Below, in pieces: positions 15,967-25,557 of a stretch of DNA of 64,000 nt; position 1 is the stretch's first letter; each line of letters opens with the position of its first letter. Made by a program: the position numbers and the translations under genes. The stretch is from Oceanobacter sp045430275 (GTDB lineage: Bacteria; Pseudomonadota; Gammaproteobacteria; Pseudomonadales; Oceanobacteraceae): NCBI GenBank assembly GCA_045430275.1, contig JAILXU010000011.1, forward strand, positions 72,457-136,456, given 5' to 3'. A model generated the notes under the pieces. The model was given only the letters and a program-made list of their open reading frames with translations, was not told the DNA's origin and did no database searches.

Positions 15967-16355
15967 TGATATCTCCTGACATAGCGAACGATTGAATCCC
16001 CTGAAGATACACCCACTCAGCCAGGGAAAATAAGGGTTAATACGGATTCTTTATTTAAGCAAGACTGAGTGACTATTGCTTGCGGAACAAGCCATTCAGG
16101 TCATACCTCAGATGGAAAACCGAATATTACTTAAAATGTGAACTATCTCATACCCCTATAAAAGAATCCCGCCGTTCAGCGGCTGTCACACCACTCAAAC
16201 AAGTCTGTAGTTTTCAACCACTGACTACCCAGAAATCGGCTTCCTGTCCGCAACAGACCATTGACAGAATACGGTATAGAACAGACCCCTTTATATGTTT
16301 CATTTTTGCAATACTTTAGAGACAATTGCGTGACATCAAAAAGAATGGTCACACG
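15967..16355. other. Intergenic region between divergent gabD and the kinase-like gene
   Basis: This 389-base region is AT-richer than its flanks. I see no convincing gene, RNA or repeat in it. A TTGACA at 16261-16266 is present, but no good -10 box lies at the right distance. It presumably holds both divergent promoters. Confidence 0.4.
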
Positions 16356-17051
16356 ATGCCCTCACTTAGCATATCCAATGTGTTTAACGTGCCGTGCTCA
16401 CAAAGTTTTATCACGACGTTCACTCAACAATCCCGTCAATTCAACCACACGCTGGAATCCATCATTCAGGATGCCCGCCCTTCTGTTGTGGCCATCACCC
16501 GGGAAGACCAGCATATTATGAAGCTAATCAAACCCCGCAGTTGGCACGAATATTTCAAACTGTTCTGGCGTCACAGTCGCTATCACAAAGAAATCAAAGG
16601 CAACTTGCTATTGCGCCGCATCGGCCTGCAAGTGCCTGAAATTTATGAAACAGGCATTGGTCTGATTCCATCAGCTCGATATGGCTACCTGGGCTTTTAT
16701 ATTATGGAGAACCTGGAAAAACGCGGTTTTGAAACCGTACTGGATTACTTCGAAGACCCGGAATTACCCCAGGAACAACGTCAGCAATTGTTTGATTCCA
16801 TCGTATCAAGCCTGGAAAAAATGCGGGAAAATCTGGTGCTGTTTAATGACTTGCACCTCAGAAATATTATGGCAACACCGAGTGGTGATATGGCCTGGAT
16901 CGATACCGGTGTAACGCATTTCCACTGGTATAGCCGCAAGAAATTTCAGAACAAATTTCGCAGCTCGGTTTCACGACTCATCAACTGCTATGACGGCAGT
17001 CTGTTCAGTCAATCAGAACAACAGCGCCTGAAGGCACTGAGTGAGTTCTGA
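16356..17051 (+). CDS. Kinase-fold protein resembling LPS core kinases
   Basis: This 231-residue protein has the C-terminal lobe of a protein-kinase-like fold: FNDLHLRNIMATPSGDMAWIDTG holds a catalytic-loop Asp and Asn followed by the metal-binding Asp. Upstream are a nucleotide-binding Lys candidate (HIMKLIKPRSW) and YLGFYIMENL at the hinge. Size and pattern resemble WaaY/Kdo-kinase-type enzymes that phosphorylate lipopolysaccharide core sugars, but substrate cannot be read from the sequence. The frame opens with a TTG at 16326; I prefer the ATG at 16356. It is composition-wise more AT-rich than its neighbours and stands alone. Confidence 0.6.
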   Translation: MPSLSISNVFNVPCSQSFITTFTQQSRQFNHTLESIIQDARPSVVAITREDQHIMKLIKPRSWHEYFKLFWRHSRYHKEIKGNLLLRRIGLQVPEIYETGIGLIPSARYGYLGFYIMENLEKRGFETVLDYFEDPELPQEQRQQLFDSIVSSLEKMRENLVLFNDLHLRNIMATPSGDMAWIDTGVTHFHWYSRKKFQNKFRSSVSRLINCYDGSLFSQSEQQRLKALSEF

Positions 17052-17088
17052 TCCAGCCAACGCCCGATGCTAACCGGGCACTGACTGC

Positions 17089-17517
17089 TTATTTAACAAC
17101 CCGTAATGATGGTCGCCCTTTCCCCTTGCCAGAAGTCGCGCTACCCGAAGTATCCGCTCCTCCTTTTGTTGACGGTGGGGTTGGTGAATCATCAGGGCCT
17201 GGAATGCCAGGCTCATGGCCGAAAAACATGCCTTCGCCATCTTCTTTGGTATAGATACCGATAATGGCCATGATCGGTACATAAACCGACATGGGAACAC
17301 CACCGAAGCGCGCTGTAAAAGACAATCCTGCATCTTCAACAAGCAGTTCACGCACCGCAGATGGAGCGATATTCAGCACAATACGCCCTTCTCTGATGAA
17401 CTCTTCTGGCACAATCACACCAGTCACAGTCGCATCGACCATCACATGTGGCGTGCAATCGTTATCAAGAATCCACTCATTGATGGCCCTGACCAGATAG
17501 GGACGGCTGGGAGTCAT
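17089..17517 (-). CDS. sspB: ClpXP protease specificity-enhancing factor SspB
   Basis: This 142-residue protein binds ssrA-tagged proteins and delivers them to ClpXP. The substrate-binding domain spans residues 1-105 (RPYLVRAINEWILDNDCTPHVMVDA, GRIVLNIAPSAVREL, FTARFGGVPMSVYVPIMAIIGIYTKEDGEGM). A flexible linker of Gly, Ser and Pro follows, ending GRPSLRVVK, the short tail that contacts ClpX. It lies 23 bases after sspA, as in E. coli. Confidence 0.96.
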   Translation of the reverse strand: MTPSRPYLVRAINEWILDNDCTPHVMVDATVTGVIVPEEFIREGRIVLNIAPSAVRELLVEDAGLSFTARFGGVPMSVYVPIMAIIGIYTKEDGEGMFFGHEPGIPGPDDSPTPPSTKGGADTSGSATSGKGKGRPSLRVVK

Positions 17518-17540
17518 AATTCTCTCCTTGAATCAGTATT

Positions 17541-18173
17541 TCAGTCGCGCATTTCCCGTTCCGTTTCAGACAAGCTGGCACGGAAGGAATCACGATCAAA
17601 CAAACGCTCCATGTACTCGATCAGAGGCTTGCACTGACGTTCTGGCAATTCAATTCCCAAAACAGGCAAACGCCACAAAATCGGAGCAACACAGCAATCC
17701 ACAATTGAGAAATCTTCACTCATAAAGTACGGCTTTTCAGAGAAGATTGGCGCAATGGCAACCAGGCTCTCTGTCAGCCCTTTGCGAGCAGCGGTGACCT
17801 CTGCATCGTCTTCGGACTTTTGAATCGTATCAATCAGATCTGACCAGTCACGTTCAATGCGCTTGATCCAGAGACGACTTTCTGCACGAGCAACCGGATA
17901 GACAGGCAATAATGGAGGATGCGGAAAACGCTCATCCAGATACTCCATCATGATGTTCGGGTCTTCGTACAGGGTCAGCTCACGGTCAACCAGCGTTGGC
18001 AGAGAGTTGTACGGATTCAGAGAGGTGAGATCTTCTGGCAGGTTACTCGGATCAACATCGTGAATTTCGACGGATACTCCTTTCTCCGCCAGAACGATAC
18101 GAACCCGATGGCTCAGATGGTCACTGGCGTCGGAATAGAACGTCATGGTAGAGCGCTTGGCAACAACTCCCAT
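17541..18173 (-). CDS. sspA: Stringent starvation protein A
   Basis: This 210-residue GST-fold protein binds RNA polymerase and acts as a transcriptional co-regulator in stationary phase and acid stress. It has the N-terminal thioredoxin-like domain (STMTFYSDASDHLSHRVRIVLAEKGV, LNPYNSLPTLVDRELTLYEDPNIMMEYLDERFPHPPLLP), with the SspA-type PHPPL loop, and a helical C-terminal domain. It is upstream of sspB and downstream of petABC, the usual gammaproteobacterial order. Confidence 0.95.
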   Translation of the reverse strand: MGVVAKRSTMTFYSDASDHLSHRVRIVLAEKGVSVEIHDVDPSNLPEDLTSLNPYNSLPTLVDRELTLYEDPNIMMEYLDERFPHPPLLPVYPVARAESRLWIKRIERDWSDLIDTIQKSEDDAEVTAARKGLTESLVAIAPIFSEKPYFMSEDFSIVDCCVAPILWRLPVLGIELPERQCKPLIEYMERLFDRDSFRASLSETEREMRD

Positions 18174-18203
18174 AGTTTCCTCACTTACTTAAAATGCAAT
18201 GTC

Positions 18204-18241
18204 CAAAAACAAGAATAGCCCGACCGCAAAGCGGCCAGGCT
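18204..18241 (-). terminator. Intrinsic terminator of petABC
   Basis: Read on the minus strand, AGCCTGGCCGC-ttt-GCGGTCGGGCT forms an 11-bp stem (two G-T pairs) followed by ATTCTTGTTTTT. It lies 26 bases after the petC stop and separates petABC from sspAB. Confidence 0.8.
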
Positions 18242-18266
18242 GAGTCTTTCCAATACTGAGTAAAGC

Positions 18267-19025
18267 TTACTTGACGTCGCGCCAGTATTCCTGATTCAAC
18301 AGGTATACAGGAACGAGCAGGATGGCCAGGAACAACAGCACCCACCAGCCCAGGCTTTGACGCTCAAGTGCAACCGGCTCAGCAACATACACCATGAAGT
18401 TCACAAGATCGTAAACCAGTCGGTCATACTCTTCGACAGACAGGCTACCCTTCTCTGCCAAATACAGTACATCGTCCTGTTCTTCAGTGATTGCTTGTCC
18501 AGTCAGCGTATCATAACCCACGGCAATAGGAGCCGTCCCCTTCATCTGGCGACCCTGAAGGTCGGCCAGCACGTGAGGCATACCAACGTCTTTAAAGACC
18601 ACGTTGTTCACGCCCCATGGACGGCTTGGGTCTTCGTAGAAGCTGCGCAGATAGGTATACAGCCAATCAGGGCGACGTACGCGAGCAACCAATGTCAGGT
18701 CTGGAGGAGTGGCTCCAAACCATCTTTTGGAATCTTCCTTCTGCATGCCGATCGTCGCCAGAGCACCGAACTTCTTATCCGTGTCGAATACCAGATTTTC
18801 CAGCATCAATGCTTCAGGAATATCCAGATCCTTGGCCATGCGGTTGTAACGAGCATGTTCCAGAGAGTGACAGCCAGCACAGTAGTTCATGTAGGTCTGA
18901 GCACCACGCTGCAAAGAAGCAGTATCGTGCAAATCCGTACGATGATGGTCAAGATGAACATTACCACCAGCAGCAATTGCCACTGCCGGAACCATGGCTG
19001 CAATCAGTGCAAACAACTTTTTCAT
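18267..19025 (-). CDS. petC: Cytochrome c1 of the bc1 complex
   Basis: This 252-residue protein has a signal peptide (FALIAAMVPAVAIAAGG), one covalent heme site (CAGCHSLEHARYNRMA near residue 51) and a C-terminal membrane anchor (LGWWVLLFLAILLVPVYLLNQEYW). It passes electrons from the Rieske protein to soluble cytochromes. The start overlaps the petB stop by one base (TAATG). The short form lacking large insertions is typical of gammaproteobacteria. Confidence 0.96.
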   Translation of the reverse strand: MKKLFALIAAMVPAVAIAAGGNVHLDHHRTDLHDTASLQRGAQTYMNYCAGCHSLEHARYNRMAKDLDIPEALMLENLVFDTDKKFGALATIGMQKEDSKRWFGATPPDLTLVARVRRPDWLYTYLRSFYEDPSRPWGVNNVVFKDVGMPHVLADLQGRQMKGTAPIAVGYDTLTGQAITEEQDDVLYLAEKGSLSVEEYDRLVYDLVNFMVYVAEPVALERQSLGWWVLLFLAILLVPVYLLNQEYWRDVK

Positions 19026-20251
19026 TAGTGACCTCCGGTTACACGTTCTGGTACTGGCTTGGTTTTCTCCATACGGGTATAGAACGGCATCAGGCCAAAG
19101 AAACCAAAGTAAATGACGGATGAGATACGAGCCAACATCGTGTTGATTTCTGTTGCAGGCTGAGTACCCAACCAGGTCAGCAGTACAAACGCGACGGCAA
19201 AGACGATGATGAATACACGACTGATCCAGCCCTTATAGCGCCAGCTTCGAACCGGGCTACGATCCAGCCATGGCAGAACAAACAAGACCGCAATCGCAGC
19301 ACCCATCGCGCCAACACCCAACAACTTGTCCGGTACCGCACGCAGAATGGCGTAGAAGGCGCCAAAGTACCAAACCGGTGCAATGTGCTCAGGCGTTTTC
19401 AGGCCATTGGCTGGCTCAAAGTTGGCGTATTCCAGCATGAAGCCACTTCCTTCAGGGAAGAAGAACATCACGGTACAGAACACCATCAGGAAGACCACAA
19501 TACCAACCAGATCATGAACGGTGTAGTAAGGGTGGAACGGGATGCCATCCAGCGGCTTGCCGAATTCATCCTTGTGCTTTTTGATATCAACGCCATCCGG
19601 GTTGTTAGAGCCTACTTCGTGCAGAGCCAGCAGGTGAACAACCACCAACATGACAATGACCAGCGGCACAGCAATCACGTGAAGCGCGAAGAAGCGGTTC
19701 AGAGTGGCACCGGAAATCAGGAAGTCACCACGAATCCATTCAGTCAGCAGATCGCCGTATGGCAGAACAGAGAACAGGGAAATAATTACCTGAGCACCCC
19801 AGTAAGACATCTGACCCCATGGCAGTACATACCCCATGAAAGCTTCAGCCATCAGTGCCAGATAGATCAGCATACCGAAGATCCAGATCAGCTCACGAGG
19901 CTTCTGGTACGATCCGTACAACAACGCACGCATCATGTGCAGGTAAACAGCAATGAAGAAGAAGGTCGCACCCGTAGAGTGCATGTAACGAATCAGCCAG
20001 CCCCATTCCACATCACGCATGATGTATTCAACGGATGCGAAAGCACCTTCAGCGCTAGGCACGTAGTTCATGGTCAACCAGATACCCGACAGGATCTGAT
20101 TCACCAGCATCATCATGGACAGGACGCCGAAGAAGTACCAGAAGTTGAAGTTTTTAGGCGCATAGTACTTGGACATATGCTTTTCATAGGTCTGGGTTAC
20201 CGGCAAGCGGTCATCAATCCAGCCCATGATTGTATTTTGCTGTTTACTCAT
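19025..20251 (-). CDS. petB: Cytochrome b of the bc1 complex
   Basis: This 408-residue membrane protein carries two b hemes and both quinone sites. Visible are the heme-ligand helices (GWLIRYMHSTGATFFFIAVYLHMMRALLYGSY; RFFALHVIAVPLVIVMLVVVHLLALHEVGSNNP) and the quinol-oxidation PEW-region equivalent in the segment FHPYYTVHDLVGI onward. Start and stop overlap petA and petC by one base each, giving a tightly coupled operon. Confidence 0.97.
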   Translation of the reverse strand: MSKQQNTIMGWIDDRLPVTQTYEKHMSKYYAPKNFNFWYFFGVLSMMMLVNQILSGIWLTMNYVPSAEGAFASVEYIMRDVEWGWLIRYMHSTGATFFFIAVYLHMMRALLYGSYQKPRELIWIFGMLIYLALMAEAFMGYVLPWGQMSYWGAQVIISLFSVLPYGDLLTEWIRGDFLISGATLNRFFALHVIAVPLVIVMLVVVHLLALHEVGSNNPDGVDIKKHKDEFGKPLDGIPFHPYYTVHDLVGIVVFLMVFCTVMFFFPEGSGFMLEYANFEPANGLKTPEHIAPVWYFGAFYAILRAVPDKLLGVGAMGAAIAVLFVLPWLDRSPVRSWRYKGWISRVFIIVFAVAFVLLTWLGTQPATEINTMLARISSVIYFGFFGLMPFYTRMEKTKPVPERVTGGH

Positions 20252-20853
20252 CAGGCGTTCTCCTCATCCACACCGATTATCACCACGTCATCACTCTCAA
20301 ATGAGTAGGGAGGAACAACCAGGTTATCGGCAGCCGGGGAACCATTGAATACGCGGCCAGACAAGTCAAAGCGAGAACCATGACAAGGGCAGTACCAACC
20401 ACCTTTCCAATCCGCATCAAACGGTTCAGGCTTGACCTCGGCAAAATACTTGGGCGCACAACCCAAATGCGTACACACACCCAACAAGACAATCAGATCA
20501 GGCTTGCGAGAGCGGTTGATATTATCCGCATACGCTGGCTGCTGTTCCTTGTTCATGTTCTCAGGGTCTTTCAAACGACCACTGAGACCCGCCAAATCAG
20601 CCAGAGCCTCATCTGAACGACGGGCAATAAATACAGGCTTGCCTCGCCATTCAGCCGTTAGCATCGCGCCTGGTTCAATTTTACTGACATCGACTTTTGC
20701 AGGTGCACCCGCTGCCTTCGCTTTTTCACTTGGATTCCAAGACTTAACGAAGGGAACAGCAAGAAAGCCAGCACCCACTGCGCCGACAGCTGAAGTCACG
20801 CCCACCAACAAGGTGCGCCGACTGTTATTAACGCTGTCTTGACTCATTACCAT
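20251..20853 (-). CDS. petA: Rieske iron-sulfur subunit of the bc1 complex
   Basis: This 200-residue protein has an N-terminal Tat-type anchor (SRRTLLVGVTSAVGAVGAGFLAV) and the 2Fe-2S ligands Cys127/His129 in CTHLGCAP and Cys155/His158 in CPCHGS, with bridging cysteines 132 and 157. Start is MVMSQDS; the third codon ATG at 20847 is an alternative, both near a GGGAGA ribosome site. First gene of petABC. Confidence 0.96.
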   Translation of the reverse strand: MVMSQDSVNNSRRTLLVGVTSAVGAVGAGFLAVPFVKSWNPSEKAKAAGAPAKVDVSKIEPGAMLTAEWRGKPVFIARRSDEALADLAGLSGRLKDPENMNKEQQPAYADNINRSRKPDLIVLLGVCTHLGCAPKYFAEVKPEPFDADWKGGWYCPCHGSRFDLSGRVFNGSPAADNLVVPPYSFESDDVVIIGVDEENA

Positions 20854-21012
20854 CTTCTCCCATCAATACAAATCGTTTGTTGCCGCGGGGTCAGGGAGCC
20901 ATCAGGAGCCACTAAGCACAGACCCGGCGTAGCATACAGAGCGGCGCACATGGTAAAGAAAATGGTCTATCGACACAACCGGGAAGGCATGCTGCTAATA
21001 GGGTTTCTGAAA

Positions 21013-21052
21013 CAAAAAAGGCGTCCATTGACATAAGCCAATGAACGCCTTT
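21013..21052 (-). terminator. Intrinsic terminator of rplM-rpsI
   Basis: On the minus strand, AAAGGCGTTCATTG, an 8-base loop and CAATGGACGCCTTT form a long stem followed by TTT. It lies 19 bases after the rpsI stop. Confidence 0.85.
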
Positions 21053-21070
21053 GAGAGGCCTCGAAGCGTA

Positions 21071-21463
21071 TTAACGCTTGGAGAACTGTGGTTTCTTGCG
21101 GGCTTTACGCAGACCGACTTTCTTACGTTCCACTTCACGAGCGTCACGAGTAACGTAACCAGCCGCACGTAAAGAAGGACGTAGCGTTTCGTCGTATTGC
21201 ATCAGGGCGCGAGTAATGCCATGACGGATTGCACCGGCCTGACCATTACCACCGCCACCGGAAACATTGACAATGACGTCAAATTTTTCCAGGCTCTCGG
21301 TCAATTCCAGAGGCTGACGCACTACCATGCGAGCAGTCTCACGACCAAAGTATACATCCAGAGAGCGTTTGTTAATGGTAATGCTACCAGTGCCTGGACG
21401 CAGGAAAACACGAGCAGTGGAAGTCTTGCGACGTCCGGTACCGTAGTATTGAGAGACGGCCAT
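21071..21463 (-). CDS. rpsI: 30S ribosomal protein S9
   Basis: This 130-residue protein is full length and shows S9 hallmarks: YYGTGRRKTSTARVFLRPGTG, GGGGNGQAGAIRHGITRALMQYD and the basic C-terminal tail RKKVGLRKARKKPQFSKR that reaches the P-site tRNA. It lies 3 bases after rplM. Confidence 0.98.
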   Translation of the reverse strand: MAVSQYYGTGRRKTSTARVFLRPGTGSITINKRSLDVYFGRETARMVVRQPLELTESLEKFDVIVNVSGGGGNGQAGAIRHGITRALMQYDETLRPSLRAAGYVTRDAREVERKKVGLRKARKKPQFSKR

Positions 21464-21466
21464 TTA

Positions 21467-21898
21467 TTACCCCACCTTCAGTTCTTGCGGCTGTTGAGCA
21501 GAATGTGGATGCTCACTACCCGCATAGACTTTCATTTTCTTGTACATGGCGCGACCAAGAGGATTCTTGGGCAGCATGCCTTTGACTGCCAATTCGATTA
21601 CTTCTTCTGGCTTATGGTCAATCAGCTTCTCAAAAGAGATTGATTTAAGACCACCAGGGTAACCTGAATGACGGTAGTACATCTTGTCACTGGCTTTGTT
21701 GCCAGTCACTTTTACTTTGTCTGCATTGATCACGACAATGTAATCGCCGGTATCAACGTGTGGAGTGTATTCTGGCTTATGCTTGCCTCTCAAACGGCGA
21801 GCAACCTCAGTAGCAAGACGACCAAGCGTTTGCTCGGATGCATCAACTACAAACCACTCACGTTTTACGGCTTCGGGTTTAGCGCTGTAAGTTTTCAT
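21467..21898 (-). CDS. rplM: 50S ribosomal protein L13
   Basis: This 143-residue protein begins MKTYSAKPEAVKREW and contains RLRGKHKPEYTPHVDTGDYIVVINADK and KGMLPKNPLGRAMYKKMKVYAG, the L13 core. A TTG one codon earlier (21901) is in frame, but the ATG gives the family start. It is the first gene of the rplM-rpsI unit; a promoter lies at 21944-21972. Confidence 0.98.
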   Translation of the reverse strand: MKTYSAKPEAVKREWFVVDASEQTLGRLATEVARRLRGKHKPEYTPHVDTGDYIVVINADKVKVTGNKASDKMYYRHSGYPGGLKSISFEKLIDHKPEEVIELAVKGMLPKNPLGRAMYKKMKVYAGSEHPHSAQQPQELKVG

Positions 21899-21943
21899 CA
21901 ATTTCTCGCCTTCAAGGGCAGGTTGATCTGAAAAGAGGGCGGC

Positions 21944-21972
21944 ATTCTACAGGAGCGCCATTACATGCGCAA
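21944..21972 (-). promoter_or_regulatory. Sigma-70 promoter of rplM-rpsI
   Basis: On the minus strand TTGCGC (-35) and TAGAAT (-10) are separated by 17 bases, 45 bases before the rplM ATG. Spacing and boxes are close to consensus. Confidence 0.6.
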
Positions 21973-22007
21973 CCAAGCCGCCGAATAAATTCCCACTAAT
22001 CGCAGGA

Positions 22008-23597
22008 TCAGTGCTCGCGGGTTGAGCGGAATTCAACATCCGGCCAACGGTCTTGCGTCAGGCTCAGATTGACGCGAGTTGGCGCAATATACGTCAGATA
22101 TCCACCACCATCCATGGCAAGGTTATCCGAGGCTTTGCGTCTGAAATCTTCCAGCATGCGATCATCGGCACAGTAGACCCAGCGGGCCGTGCTGACACTG
22201 ACCGGTTCATAAATACACTCAACTTTATACTCGTCACGCAAGCGCTGCTGAACCACATCGAACTGCAACACACCCACGGCTCCGAGAATCAGGTCATTGT
22301 TGTTCAATGGCATGAATAATTGGGTCGCACCTTCTTCTGAAAGCTGCTGCAAACCTTTTTGCAATTGTTTCATTTTTAGCGGGTCTTTCAGACGCACACG
22401 CTTGAACAGTTCCGGGGCAAAATGTGGAATACCGGTAAAACGGAACTCCTCACCGCCTGAAAAGGTGTCACCAATCTGGATGGTGCCATGGTTGTGCAGG
22501 CCGATAATGTCACCGGAAATTGCTTCTTCAACGTGGCTGCGATCCCCCGCCAGAAAGGTCACAGCATCAGCAATCTTGATGTCCTTGCCAATCCGGTTAT
22601 GTCGCATTTTCATGCCTTTGGTGTAGCTACCGGAGCAAATACGCATAAAGGCAATTCGGTCCCGGTGTTTCGGGTCCATATTCGCCTGAATTTTGAAGAT
22701 AAAGCCCGAGAACTTGTTCTCTGCTGGCTCCACTGTACGGGTATTGGTCTCTCGCGACTGAGGCGTAGGTGCCCACTGAACAAAATAATTCAGCATTTCA
22801 CGCACACCAAAGTTGGCCAGTGCCGTTCCAAAAAAGACCGGGGTTAACTTGCCTTCCAGGTACTCCTGCAAGTCGAATTCGTAACTGGCACCACGCACCA
22901 GTTCGATTTCTTCCGACAGCTCCTCGATCAGCTCTTCGCCCAACAGCTCAATAGCCTCATCGGATTCCAACCCCTGAATCTGAACATCATCTGGCACCAC
23001 GCTGGCCTGACCGGGCTGGAACACATGAATGGTATCAGTGACCAGGTTGTACACACCCTTGAACGCTTTACCCATTCCGATGGGCCAGGTCACAGGCGCG
23101 CACTTGATCTTCAGAATGGTTTCGATTTCATCCAGAACCTCAATATGATCCCGAACTTCCCGGTCCATTTTGTTGATAAAGGTGAAGATCGGCGTATCTC
23201 GCAGACGACAAACTTCCATCAATTTGATGGTTCGATCTTCGACACCCTTGGCCCCGTCAATCACCATCAACACCGAATCCACGGCGGTCAAAGTACGATA
23301 GGTATCTTCCGAGAAGTCCTCGTGCCCCGGCGTATCGAGCAGATTCACCATGCGGTCGTGATAAGGAAACTGCATGACCGAGGTTGTGATCGAGATACCC
23401 CGTTCTTGCTCCATCGACATCCAGTCAGAGGTGGCCATTCGGCCCGTCTTCTTGCCTTTGACGGTACCAGCCAACTGAATGGCATTGCCGAACAGCAACA
23501 GTTTTTCAGTAATCGTGGTTTTACCCGCATCCGGGTGCGAAATAATCGCGAAAGTACGGCGACGGCCAACTTCCGATTCAAGCGGTGATGTAGACAT
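22008..23597 (-). CDS. prfC: Peptide chain release factor 3
   Basis: This 529-residue translational GTPase recycles RF1/RF2 after termination. G-motifs: SHPDAGKTT (P-loop), DTPGHEDFSEDTYRTL (G3) and NKMD (G4). The ATG at 23597 gives MSTSPLESEVGRRRTFAIISHPD and exactly the E. coli length; the frame extends to 23774 but that part is not conserved-looking. It is upstream of rplM on the same strand, with a promoter between. Confidence 0.96.
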   Translation of the reverse strand: MSTSPLESEVGRRRTFAIISHPDAGKTTITEKLLLFGNAIQLAGTVKGKKTGRMATSDWMSMEQERGISITTSVMQFPYHDRMVNLLDTPGHEDFSEDTYRTLTAVDSVLMVIDGAKGVEDRTIKLMEVCRLRDTPIFTFINKMDREVRDHIEVLDEIETILKIKCAPVTWPIGMGKAFKGVYNLVTDTIHVFQPGQASVVPDDVQIQGLESDEAIELLGEELIEELSEEIELVRGASYEFDLQEYLEGKLTPVFFGTALANFGVREMLNYFVQWAPTPQSRETNTRTVEPAENKFSGFIFKIQANMDPKHRDRIAFMRICSGSYTKGMKMRHNRIGKDIKIADAVTFLAGDRSHVEEAISGDIIGLHNHGTIQIGDTFSGGEEFRFTGIPHFAPELFKRVRLKDPLKMKQLQKGLQQLSEEGATQLFMPLNNNDLILGAVGVLQFDVVQQRLRDEYKVECIYEPVSVSTARWVYCADDRMLEDFRRKASDNLAMDGGGYLTYIAPTRVNLSLTQDRWPDVEFRSTREH

Positions 23598-23791
23598 GAA
23601 CAGATTTCTGATACGAAAAGAGAATAGGAGTAGTTGAGCCACATTCTCCTTGAATCCCTCTGAAAGCTCAAACCTGCTGATCAAATTGACCACAGTTCCC
23701 GAGACACAGAATCCCTCAAATCCGTCTTTTTTCCATTTTGTGACTGCTGGATACTGATTTTCACACCTTCCCACGCCACAGGAACGACATC

Positions 23792-24628
23792 ATGACCGAG
23801 CATTATGAACCACCCAAAGTCTGGCACTGGAACAGCAACAACGGTGGTCAATGGGCCAGCATCAATCGTCCCACCGCAGGCGCACGCCATGAACACAAAC
23901 TGCCAGTTGGCGAGCACCCACTACAGCTCTACTCCATAGCAACGCCTAATGGTCAGAAAGTCACCATCCTGTTGGAAGAGCTGCTCGCAGCCGGAGTCAG
24001 CGAGGCCGAATACGACGCCTGGTTCATCGACATCAGTACTGGCGACCAGTTTTCCAGTGGCTTTGTGGACATCAACCCGAACTCCAAGATTCCGGCCCTA
24101 CTTGACCACTCGACCGACACCCCAACACCGGTTTTCGAGTCCGGTGCCATTTTGCTGTACCTGGCTGAACGCTTCGGTCATTTCTTGCCCACCGATCATG
24201 CTGGCCGTACTGAAGTGCTGAACTGGCTCTTCTGGTTACAAGGTTCAGCCCCGTATCTCGGCGGTGGTTTCGGTCACTTCTATGCCTACGCACCGACCAA
24301 AATTGAATACGCCATTGACCGTTTCAGCATGGAAGTCAAACGTCAGCTCGACCTGCTGAACCAGCGTCTGGAGGGACGCGACTGGATCGCTGCCGATCAA
24401 TATTCAATCGCTGATATGGCAGTTTGGCCGTGGTATGGCAACCTCACGATTGGCCAGCAATACAACGCCGAAACGTTTCTGGACGTCAGCAGCTACCCCA
24501 ACGTACAACGCTGGGCCAGACAGATTCGGGATCGTGAAGCCGTTCAGAGAGGCCGCAAGGTCAACCGTATCTGGGGTGATGACAGCGAACAGCTGCGCGA
24601 GCGCCATTCCGCTGCGGATCTGGACTGA
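23792..24628 (+). CDS. yghU: YghU-type glutathione S-transferase / disulfide-bond reductase
   Basis: This 278-residue protein has the Nu-class GST layout: an N-terminal extension (KVWHWNSNNGGQWASINRPTAGARHEHKLPVGEHPLQLYS), thioredoxin-like domain with TPNGQKVTI (the glutathione-facing Thr/Asn) and PNSKIPALLDH, and a C-terminal helical domain (NWLFWLQGSAPYLGGGFGHFYAYAP). Relatives reduce disulfides and peroxides with glutathione. It is convergent with the EamA gene; 14 bases separate them. Confidence 0.93.
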   Translation: MTEHYEPPKVWHWNSNNGGQWASINRPTAGARHEHKLPVGEHPLQLYSIATPNGQKVTILLEELLAAGVSEAEYDAWFIDISTGDQFSSGFVDINPNSKIPALLDHSTDTPTPVFESGAILLYLAERFGHFLPTDHAGRTEVLNWLFWLQGSAPYLGGGFGHFYAYAPTKIEYAIDRFSMEVKRQLDLLNQRLEGRDWIAADQYSIADMAVWPWYGNLTIGQQYNAETFLDVSSYPNVQRWARQIRDREAVQRGRKVNRIWGDDSEQLRERHSAADLD

Positions 24629-24642
24629 CGCTCAAACCAGCA

Positions 24643-25557
24643 TTAAAACCAGAGCTTGAGGAACTGGCGCACTGCGGGCCAGCGACTGGCCAGCAGTGCG
24701 GAGAAAATCAGGCCACAGCCGATCATTTGCATCGAACTCATGGACTCTCCAAACCAGGCAGCGGCCAACATCGCACTCCAGACTGGCTCGGCAATCAGAA
24801 TCACCGCGGCCGAGCTGGCACTGGTTTTACTCTGCCCCCAGGTTTGCAGAAAAAAGCGCGCACAGGTGGCAATCAGAATTGCCGCCAGCATCCAGCCCCA
24901 GACCTCCTGATCTGTCGCCAGCGACAACCCCGGTAAACCGTCTGCACCTTCCAGCCACAAGGCCAGCGGTGCAGTCACCATTCCCACCATGCCCAATTGA
25001 ATGGCCGTCAGGGCCAGAGGACTGGTGCGCGCCGCAGCGCGGCTGTTCAGCACAAACGTACAGGCGAACAAACTCGCCGCTACCAGAAAACTGGCTTCCC
25101 CCCAACCGAAGGCAAAATCACCGTCCAACATCAGCAGCACCAGCCCCAGCAAGGCCAGCGACAAGGCAACCTTGAGCGTCGATGTCACCCGGTCGCCTAT
25201 CAGCCCAATAATCAATGGCACCAGAATGACACCCAGGCTGTTCAGAAAAGCCCCGATTCCCAAGTGAGTACCGTGATGCATCCCCAGCACCCAAAACACC
25301 ATGGAGACGCCAAAGCACACACCCACCAGCAAGGTTTGCCGAAAGGCCGCCAAATCAAGAGCACGAATGGCTTTCCAGCCAAAAATGCCCAAGATCAGAC
25401 CCGCACAGGAAAAACGCACACTGACAAACGTGAATGGTTCAAAAACAGACAAGGCTTCTTTGGAGAAAATCCATCCGGCAGCGGCCAGTAATGTGACGAT
25501 CACCAGGGCCAGATCCGCCTGCCATCCAGTGCTTTGCGCACTGACGTTATGATTCAT
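24643..25557 (-). CDS. EamA/DMT-family exporter
   Basis: This 304-residue protein has ten predicted membrane helices in two EamA repeats (first repeat from ALVIVTLLAAAGWIFSKEAL with FVSVRFSCAGLIL; second from EASFLVAASLFACTFVLNSRAA, ending AEPVWSAMLAAAWFGESMSSMQMIGCGLIF). It probably exports a metabolite; the substrate is unknown. The ATG at 25557 is preferred over the upstream frame to 25656, which would add a polar leader before helix 1. It is divergent from regB. Confidence 0.85.
   Translation of the reverse strand: MNHNVSAQSTGWQADLALVIVTLLAAAGWIFSKEALSVFEPFTFVSVRFSCAGLILGIFGWKAIRALDLAAFRQTLLVGVCFGVSMVFWVLGMHHGTHLGIGAFLNSLGVILVPLIIGLIGDRVTSTLKVALSLALLGLVLLMLDGDFAFGWGEASFLVAASLFACTFVLNSRAAARTSPLALTAIQLGMVGMVTAPLALWLEGADGLPGLSLATDQEVWGWMLAAILIATCARFFLQTWGQSKTSASSAAVILIAEPVWSAMLAAAWFGESMSSMQMIGCGLIFSALLASRWPAVRQFLKLWF

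Noticed and set aside
16261..16296. Promoter TTGACA for the kinase-like gene
   Set aside because: No acceptable -10 box at 15-19 bases; only TATAGA 8 bases and TTATAT about 24 bases away.
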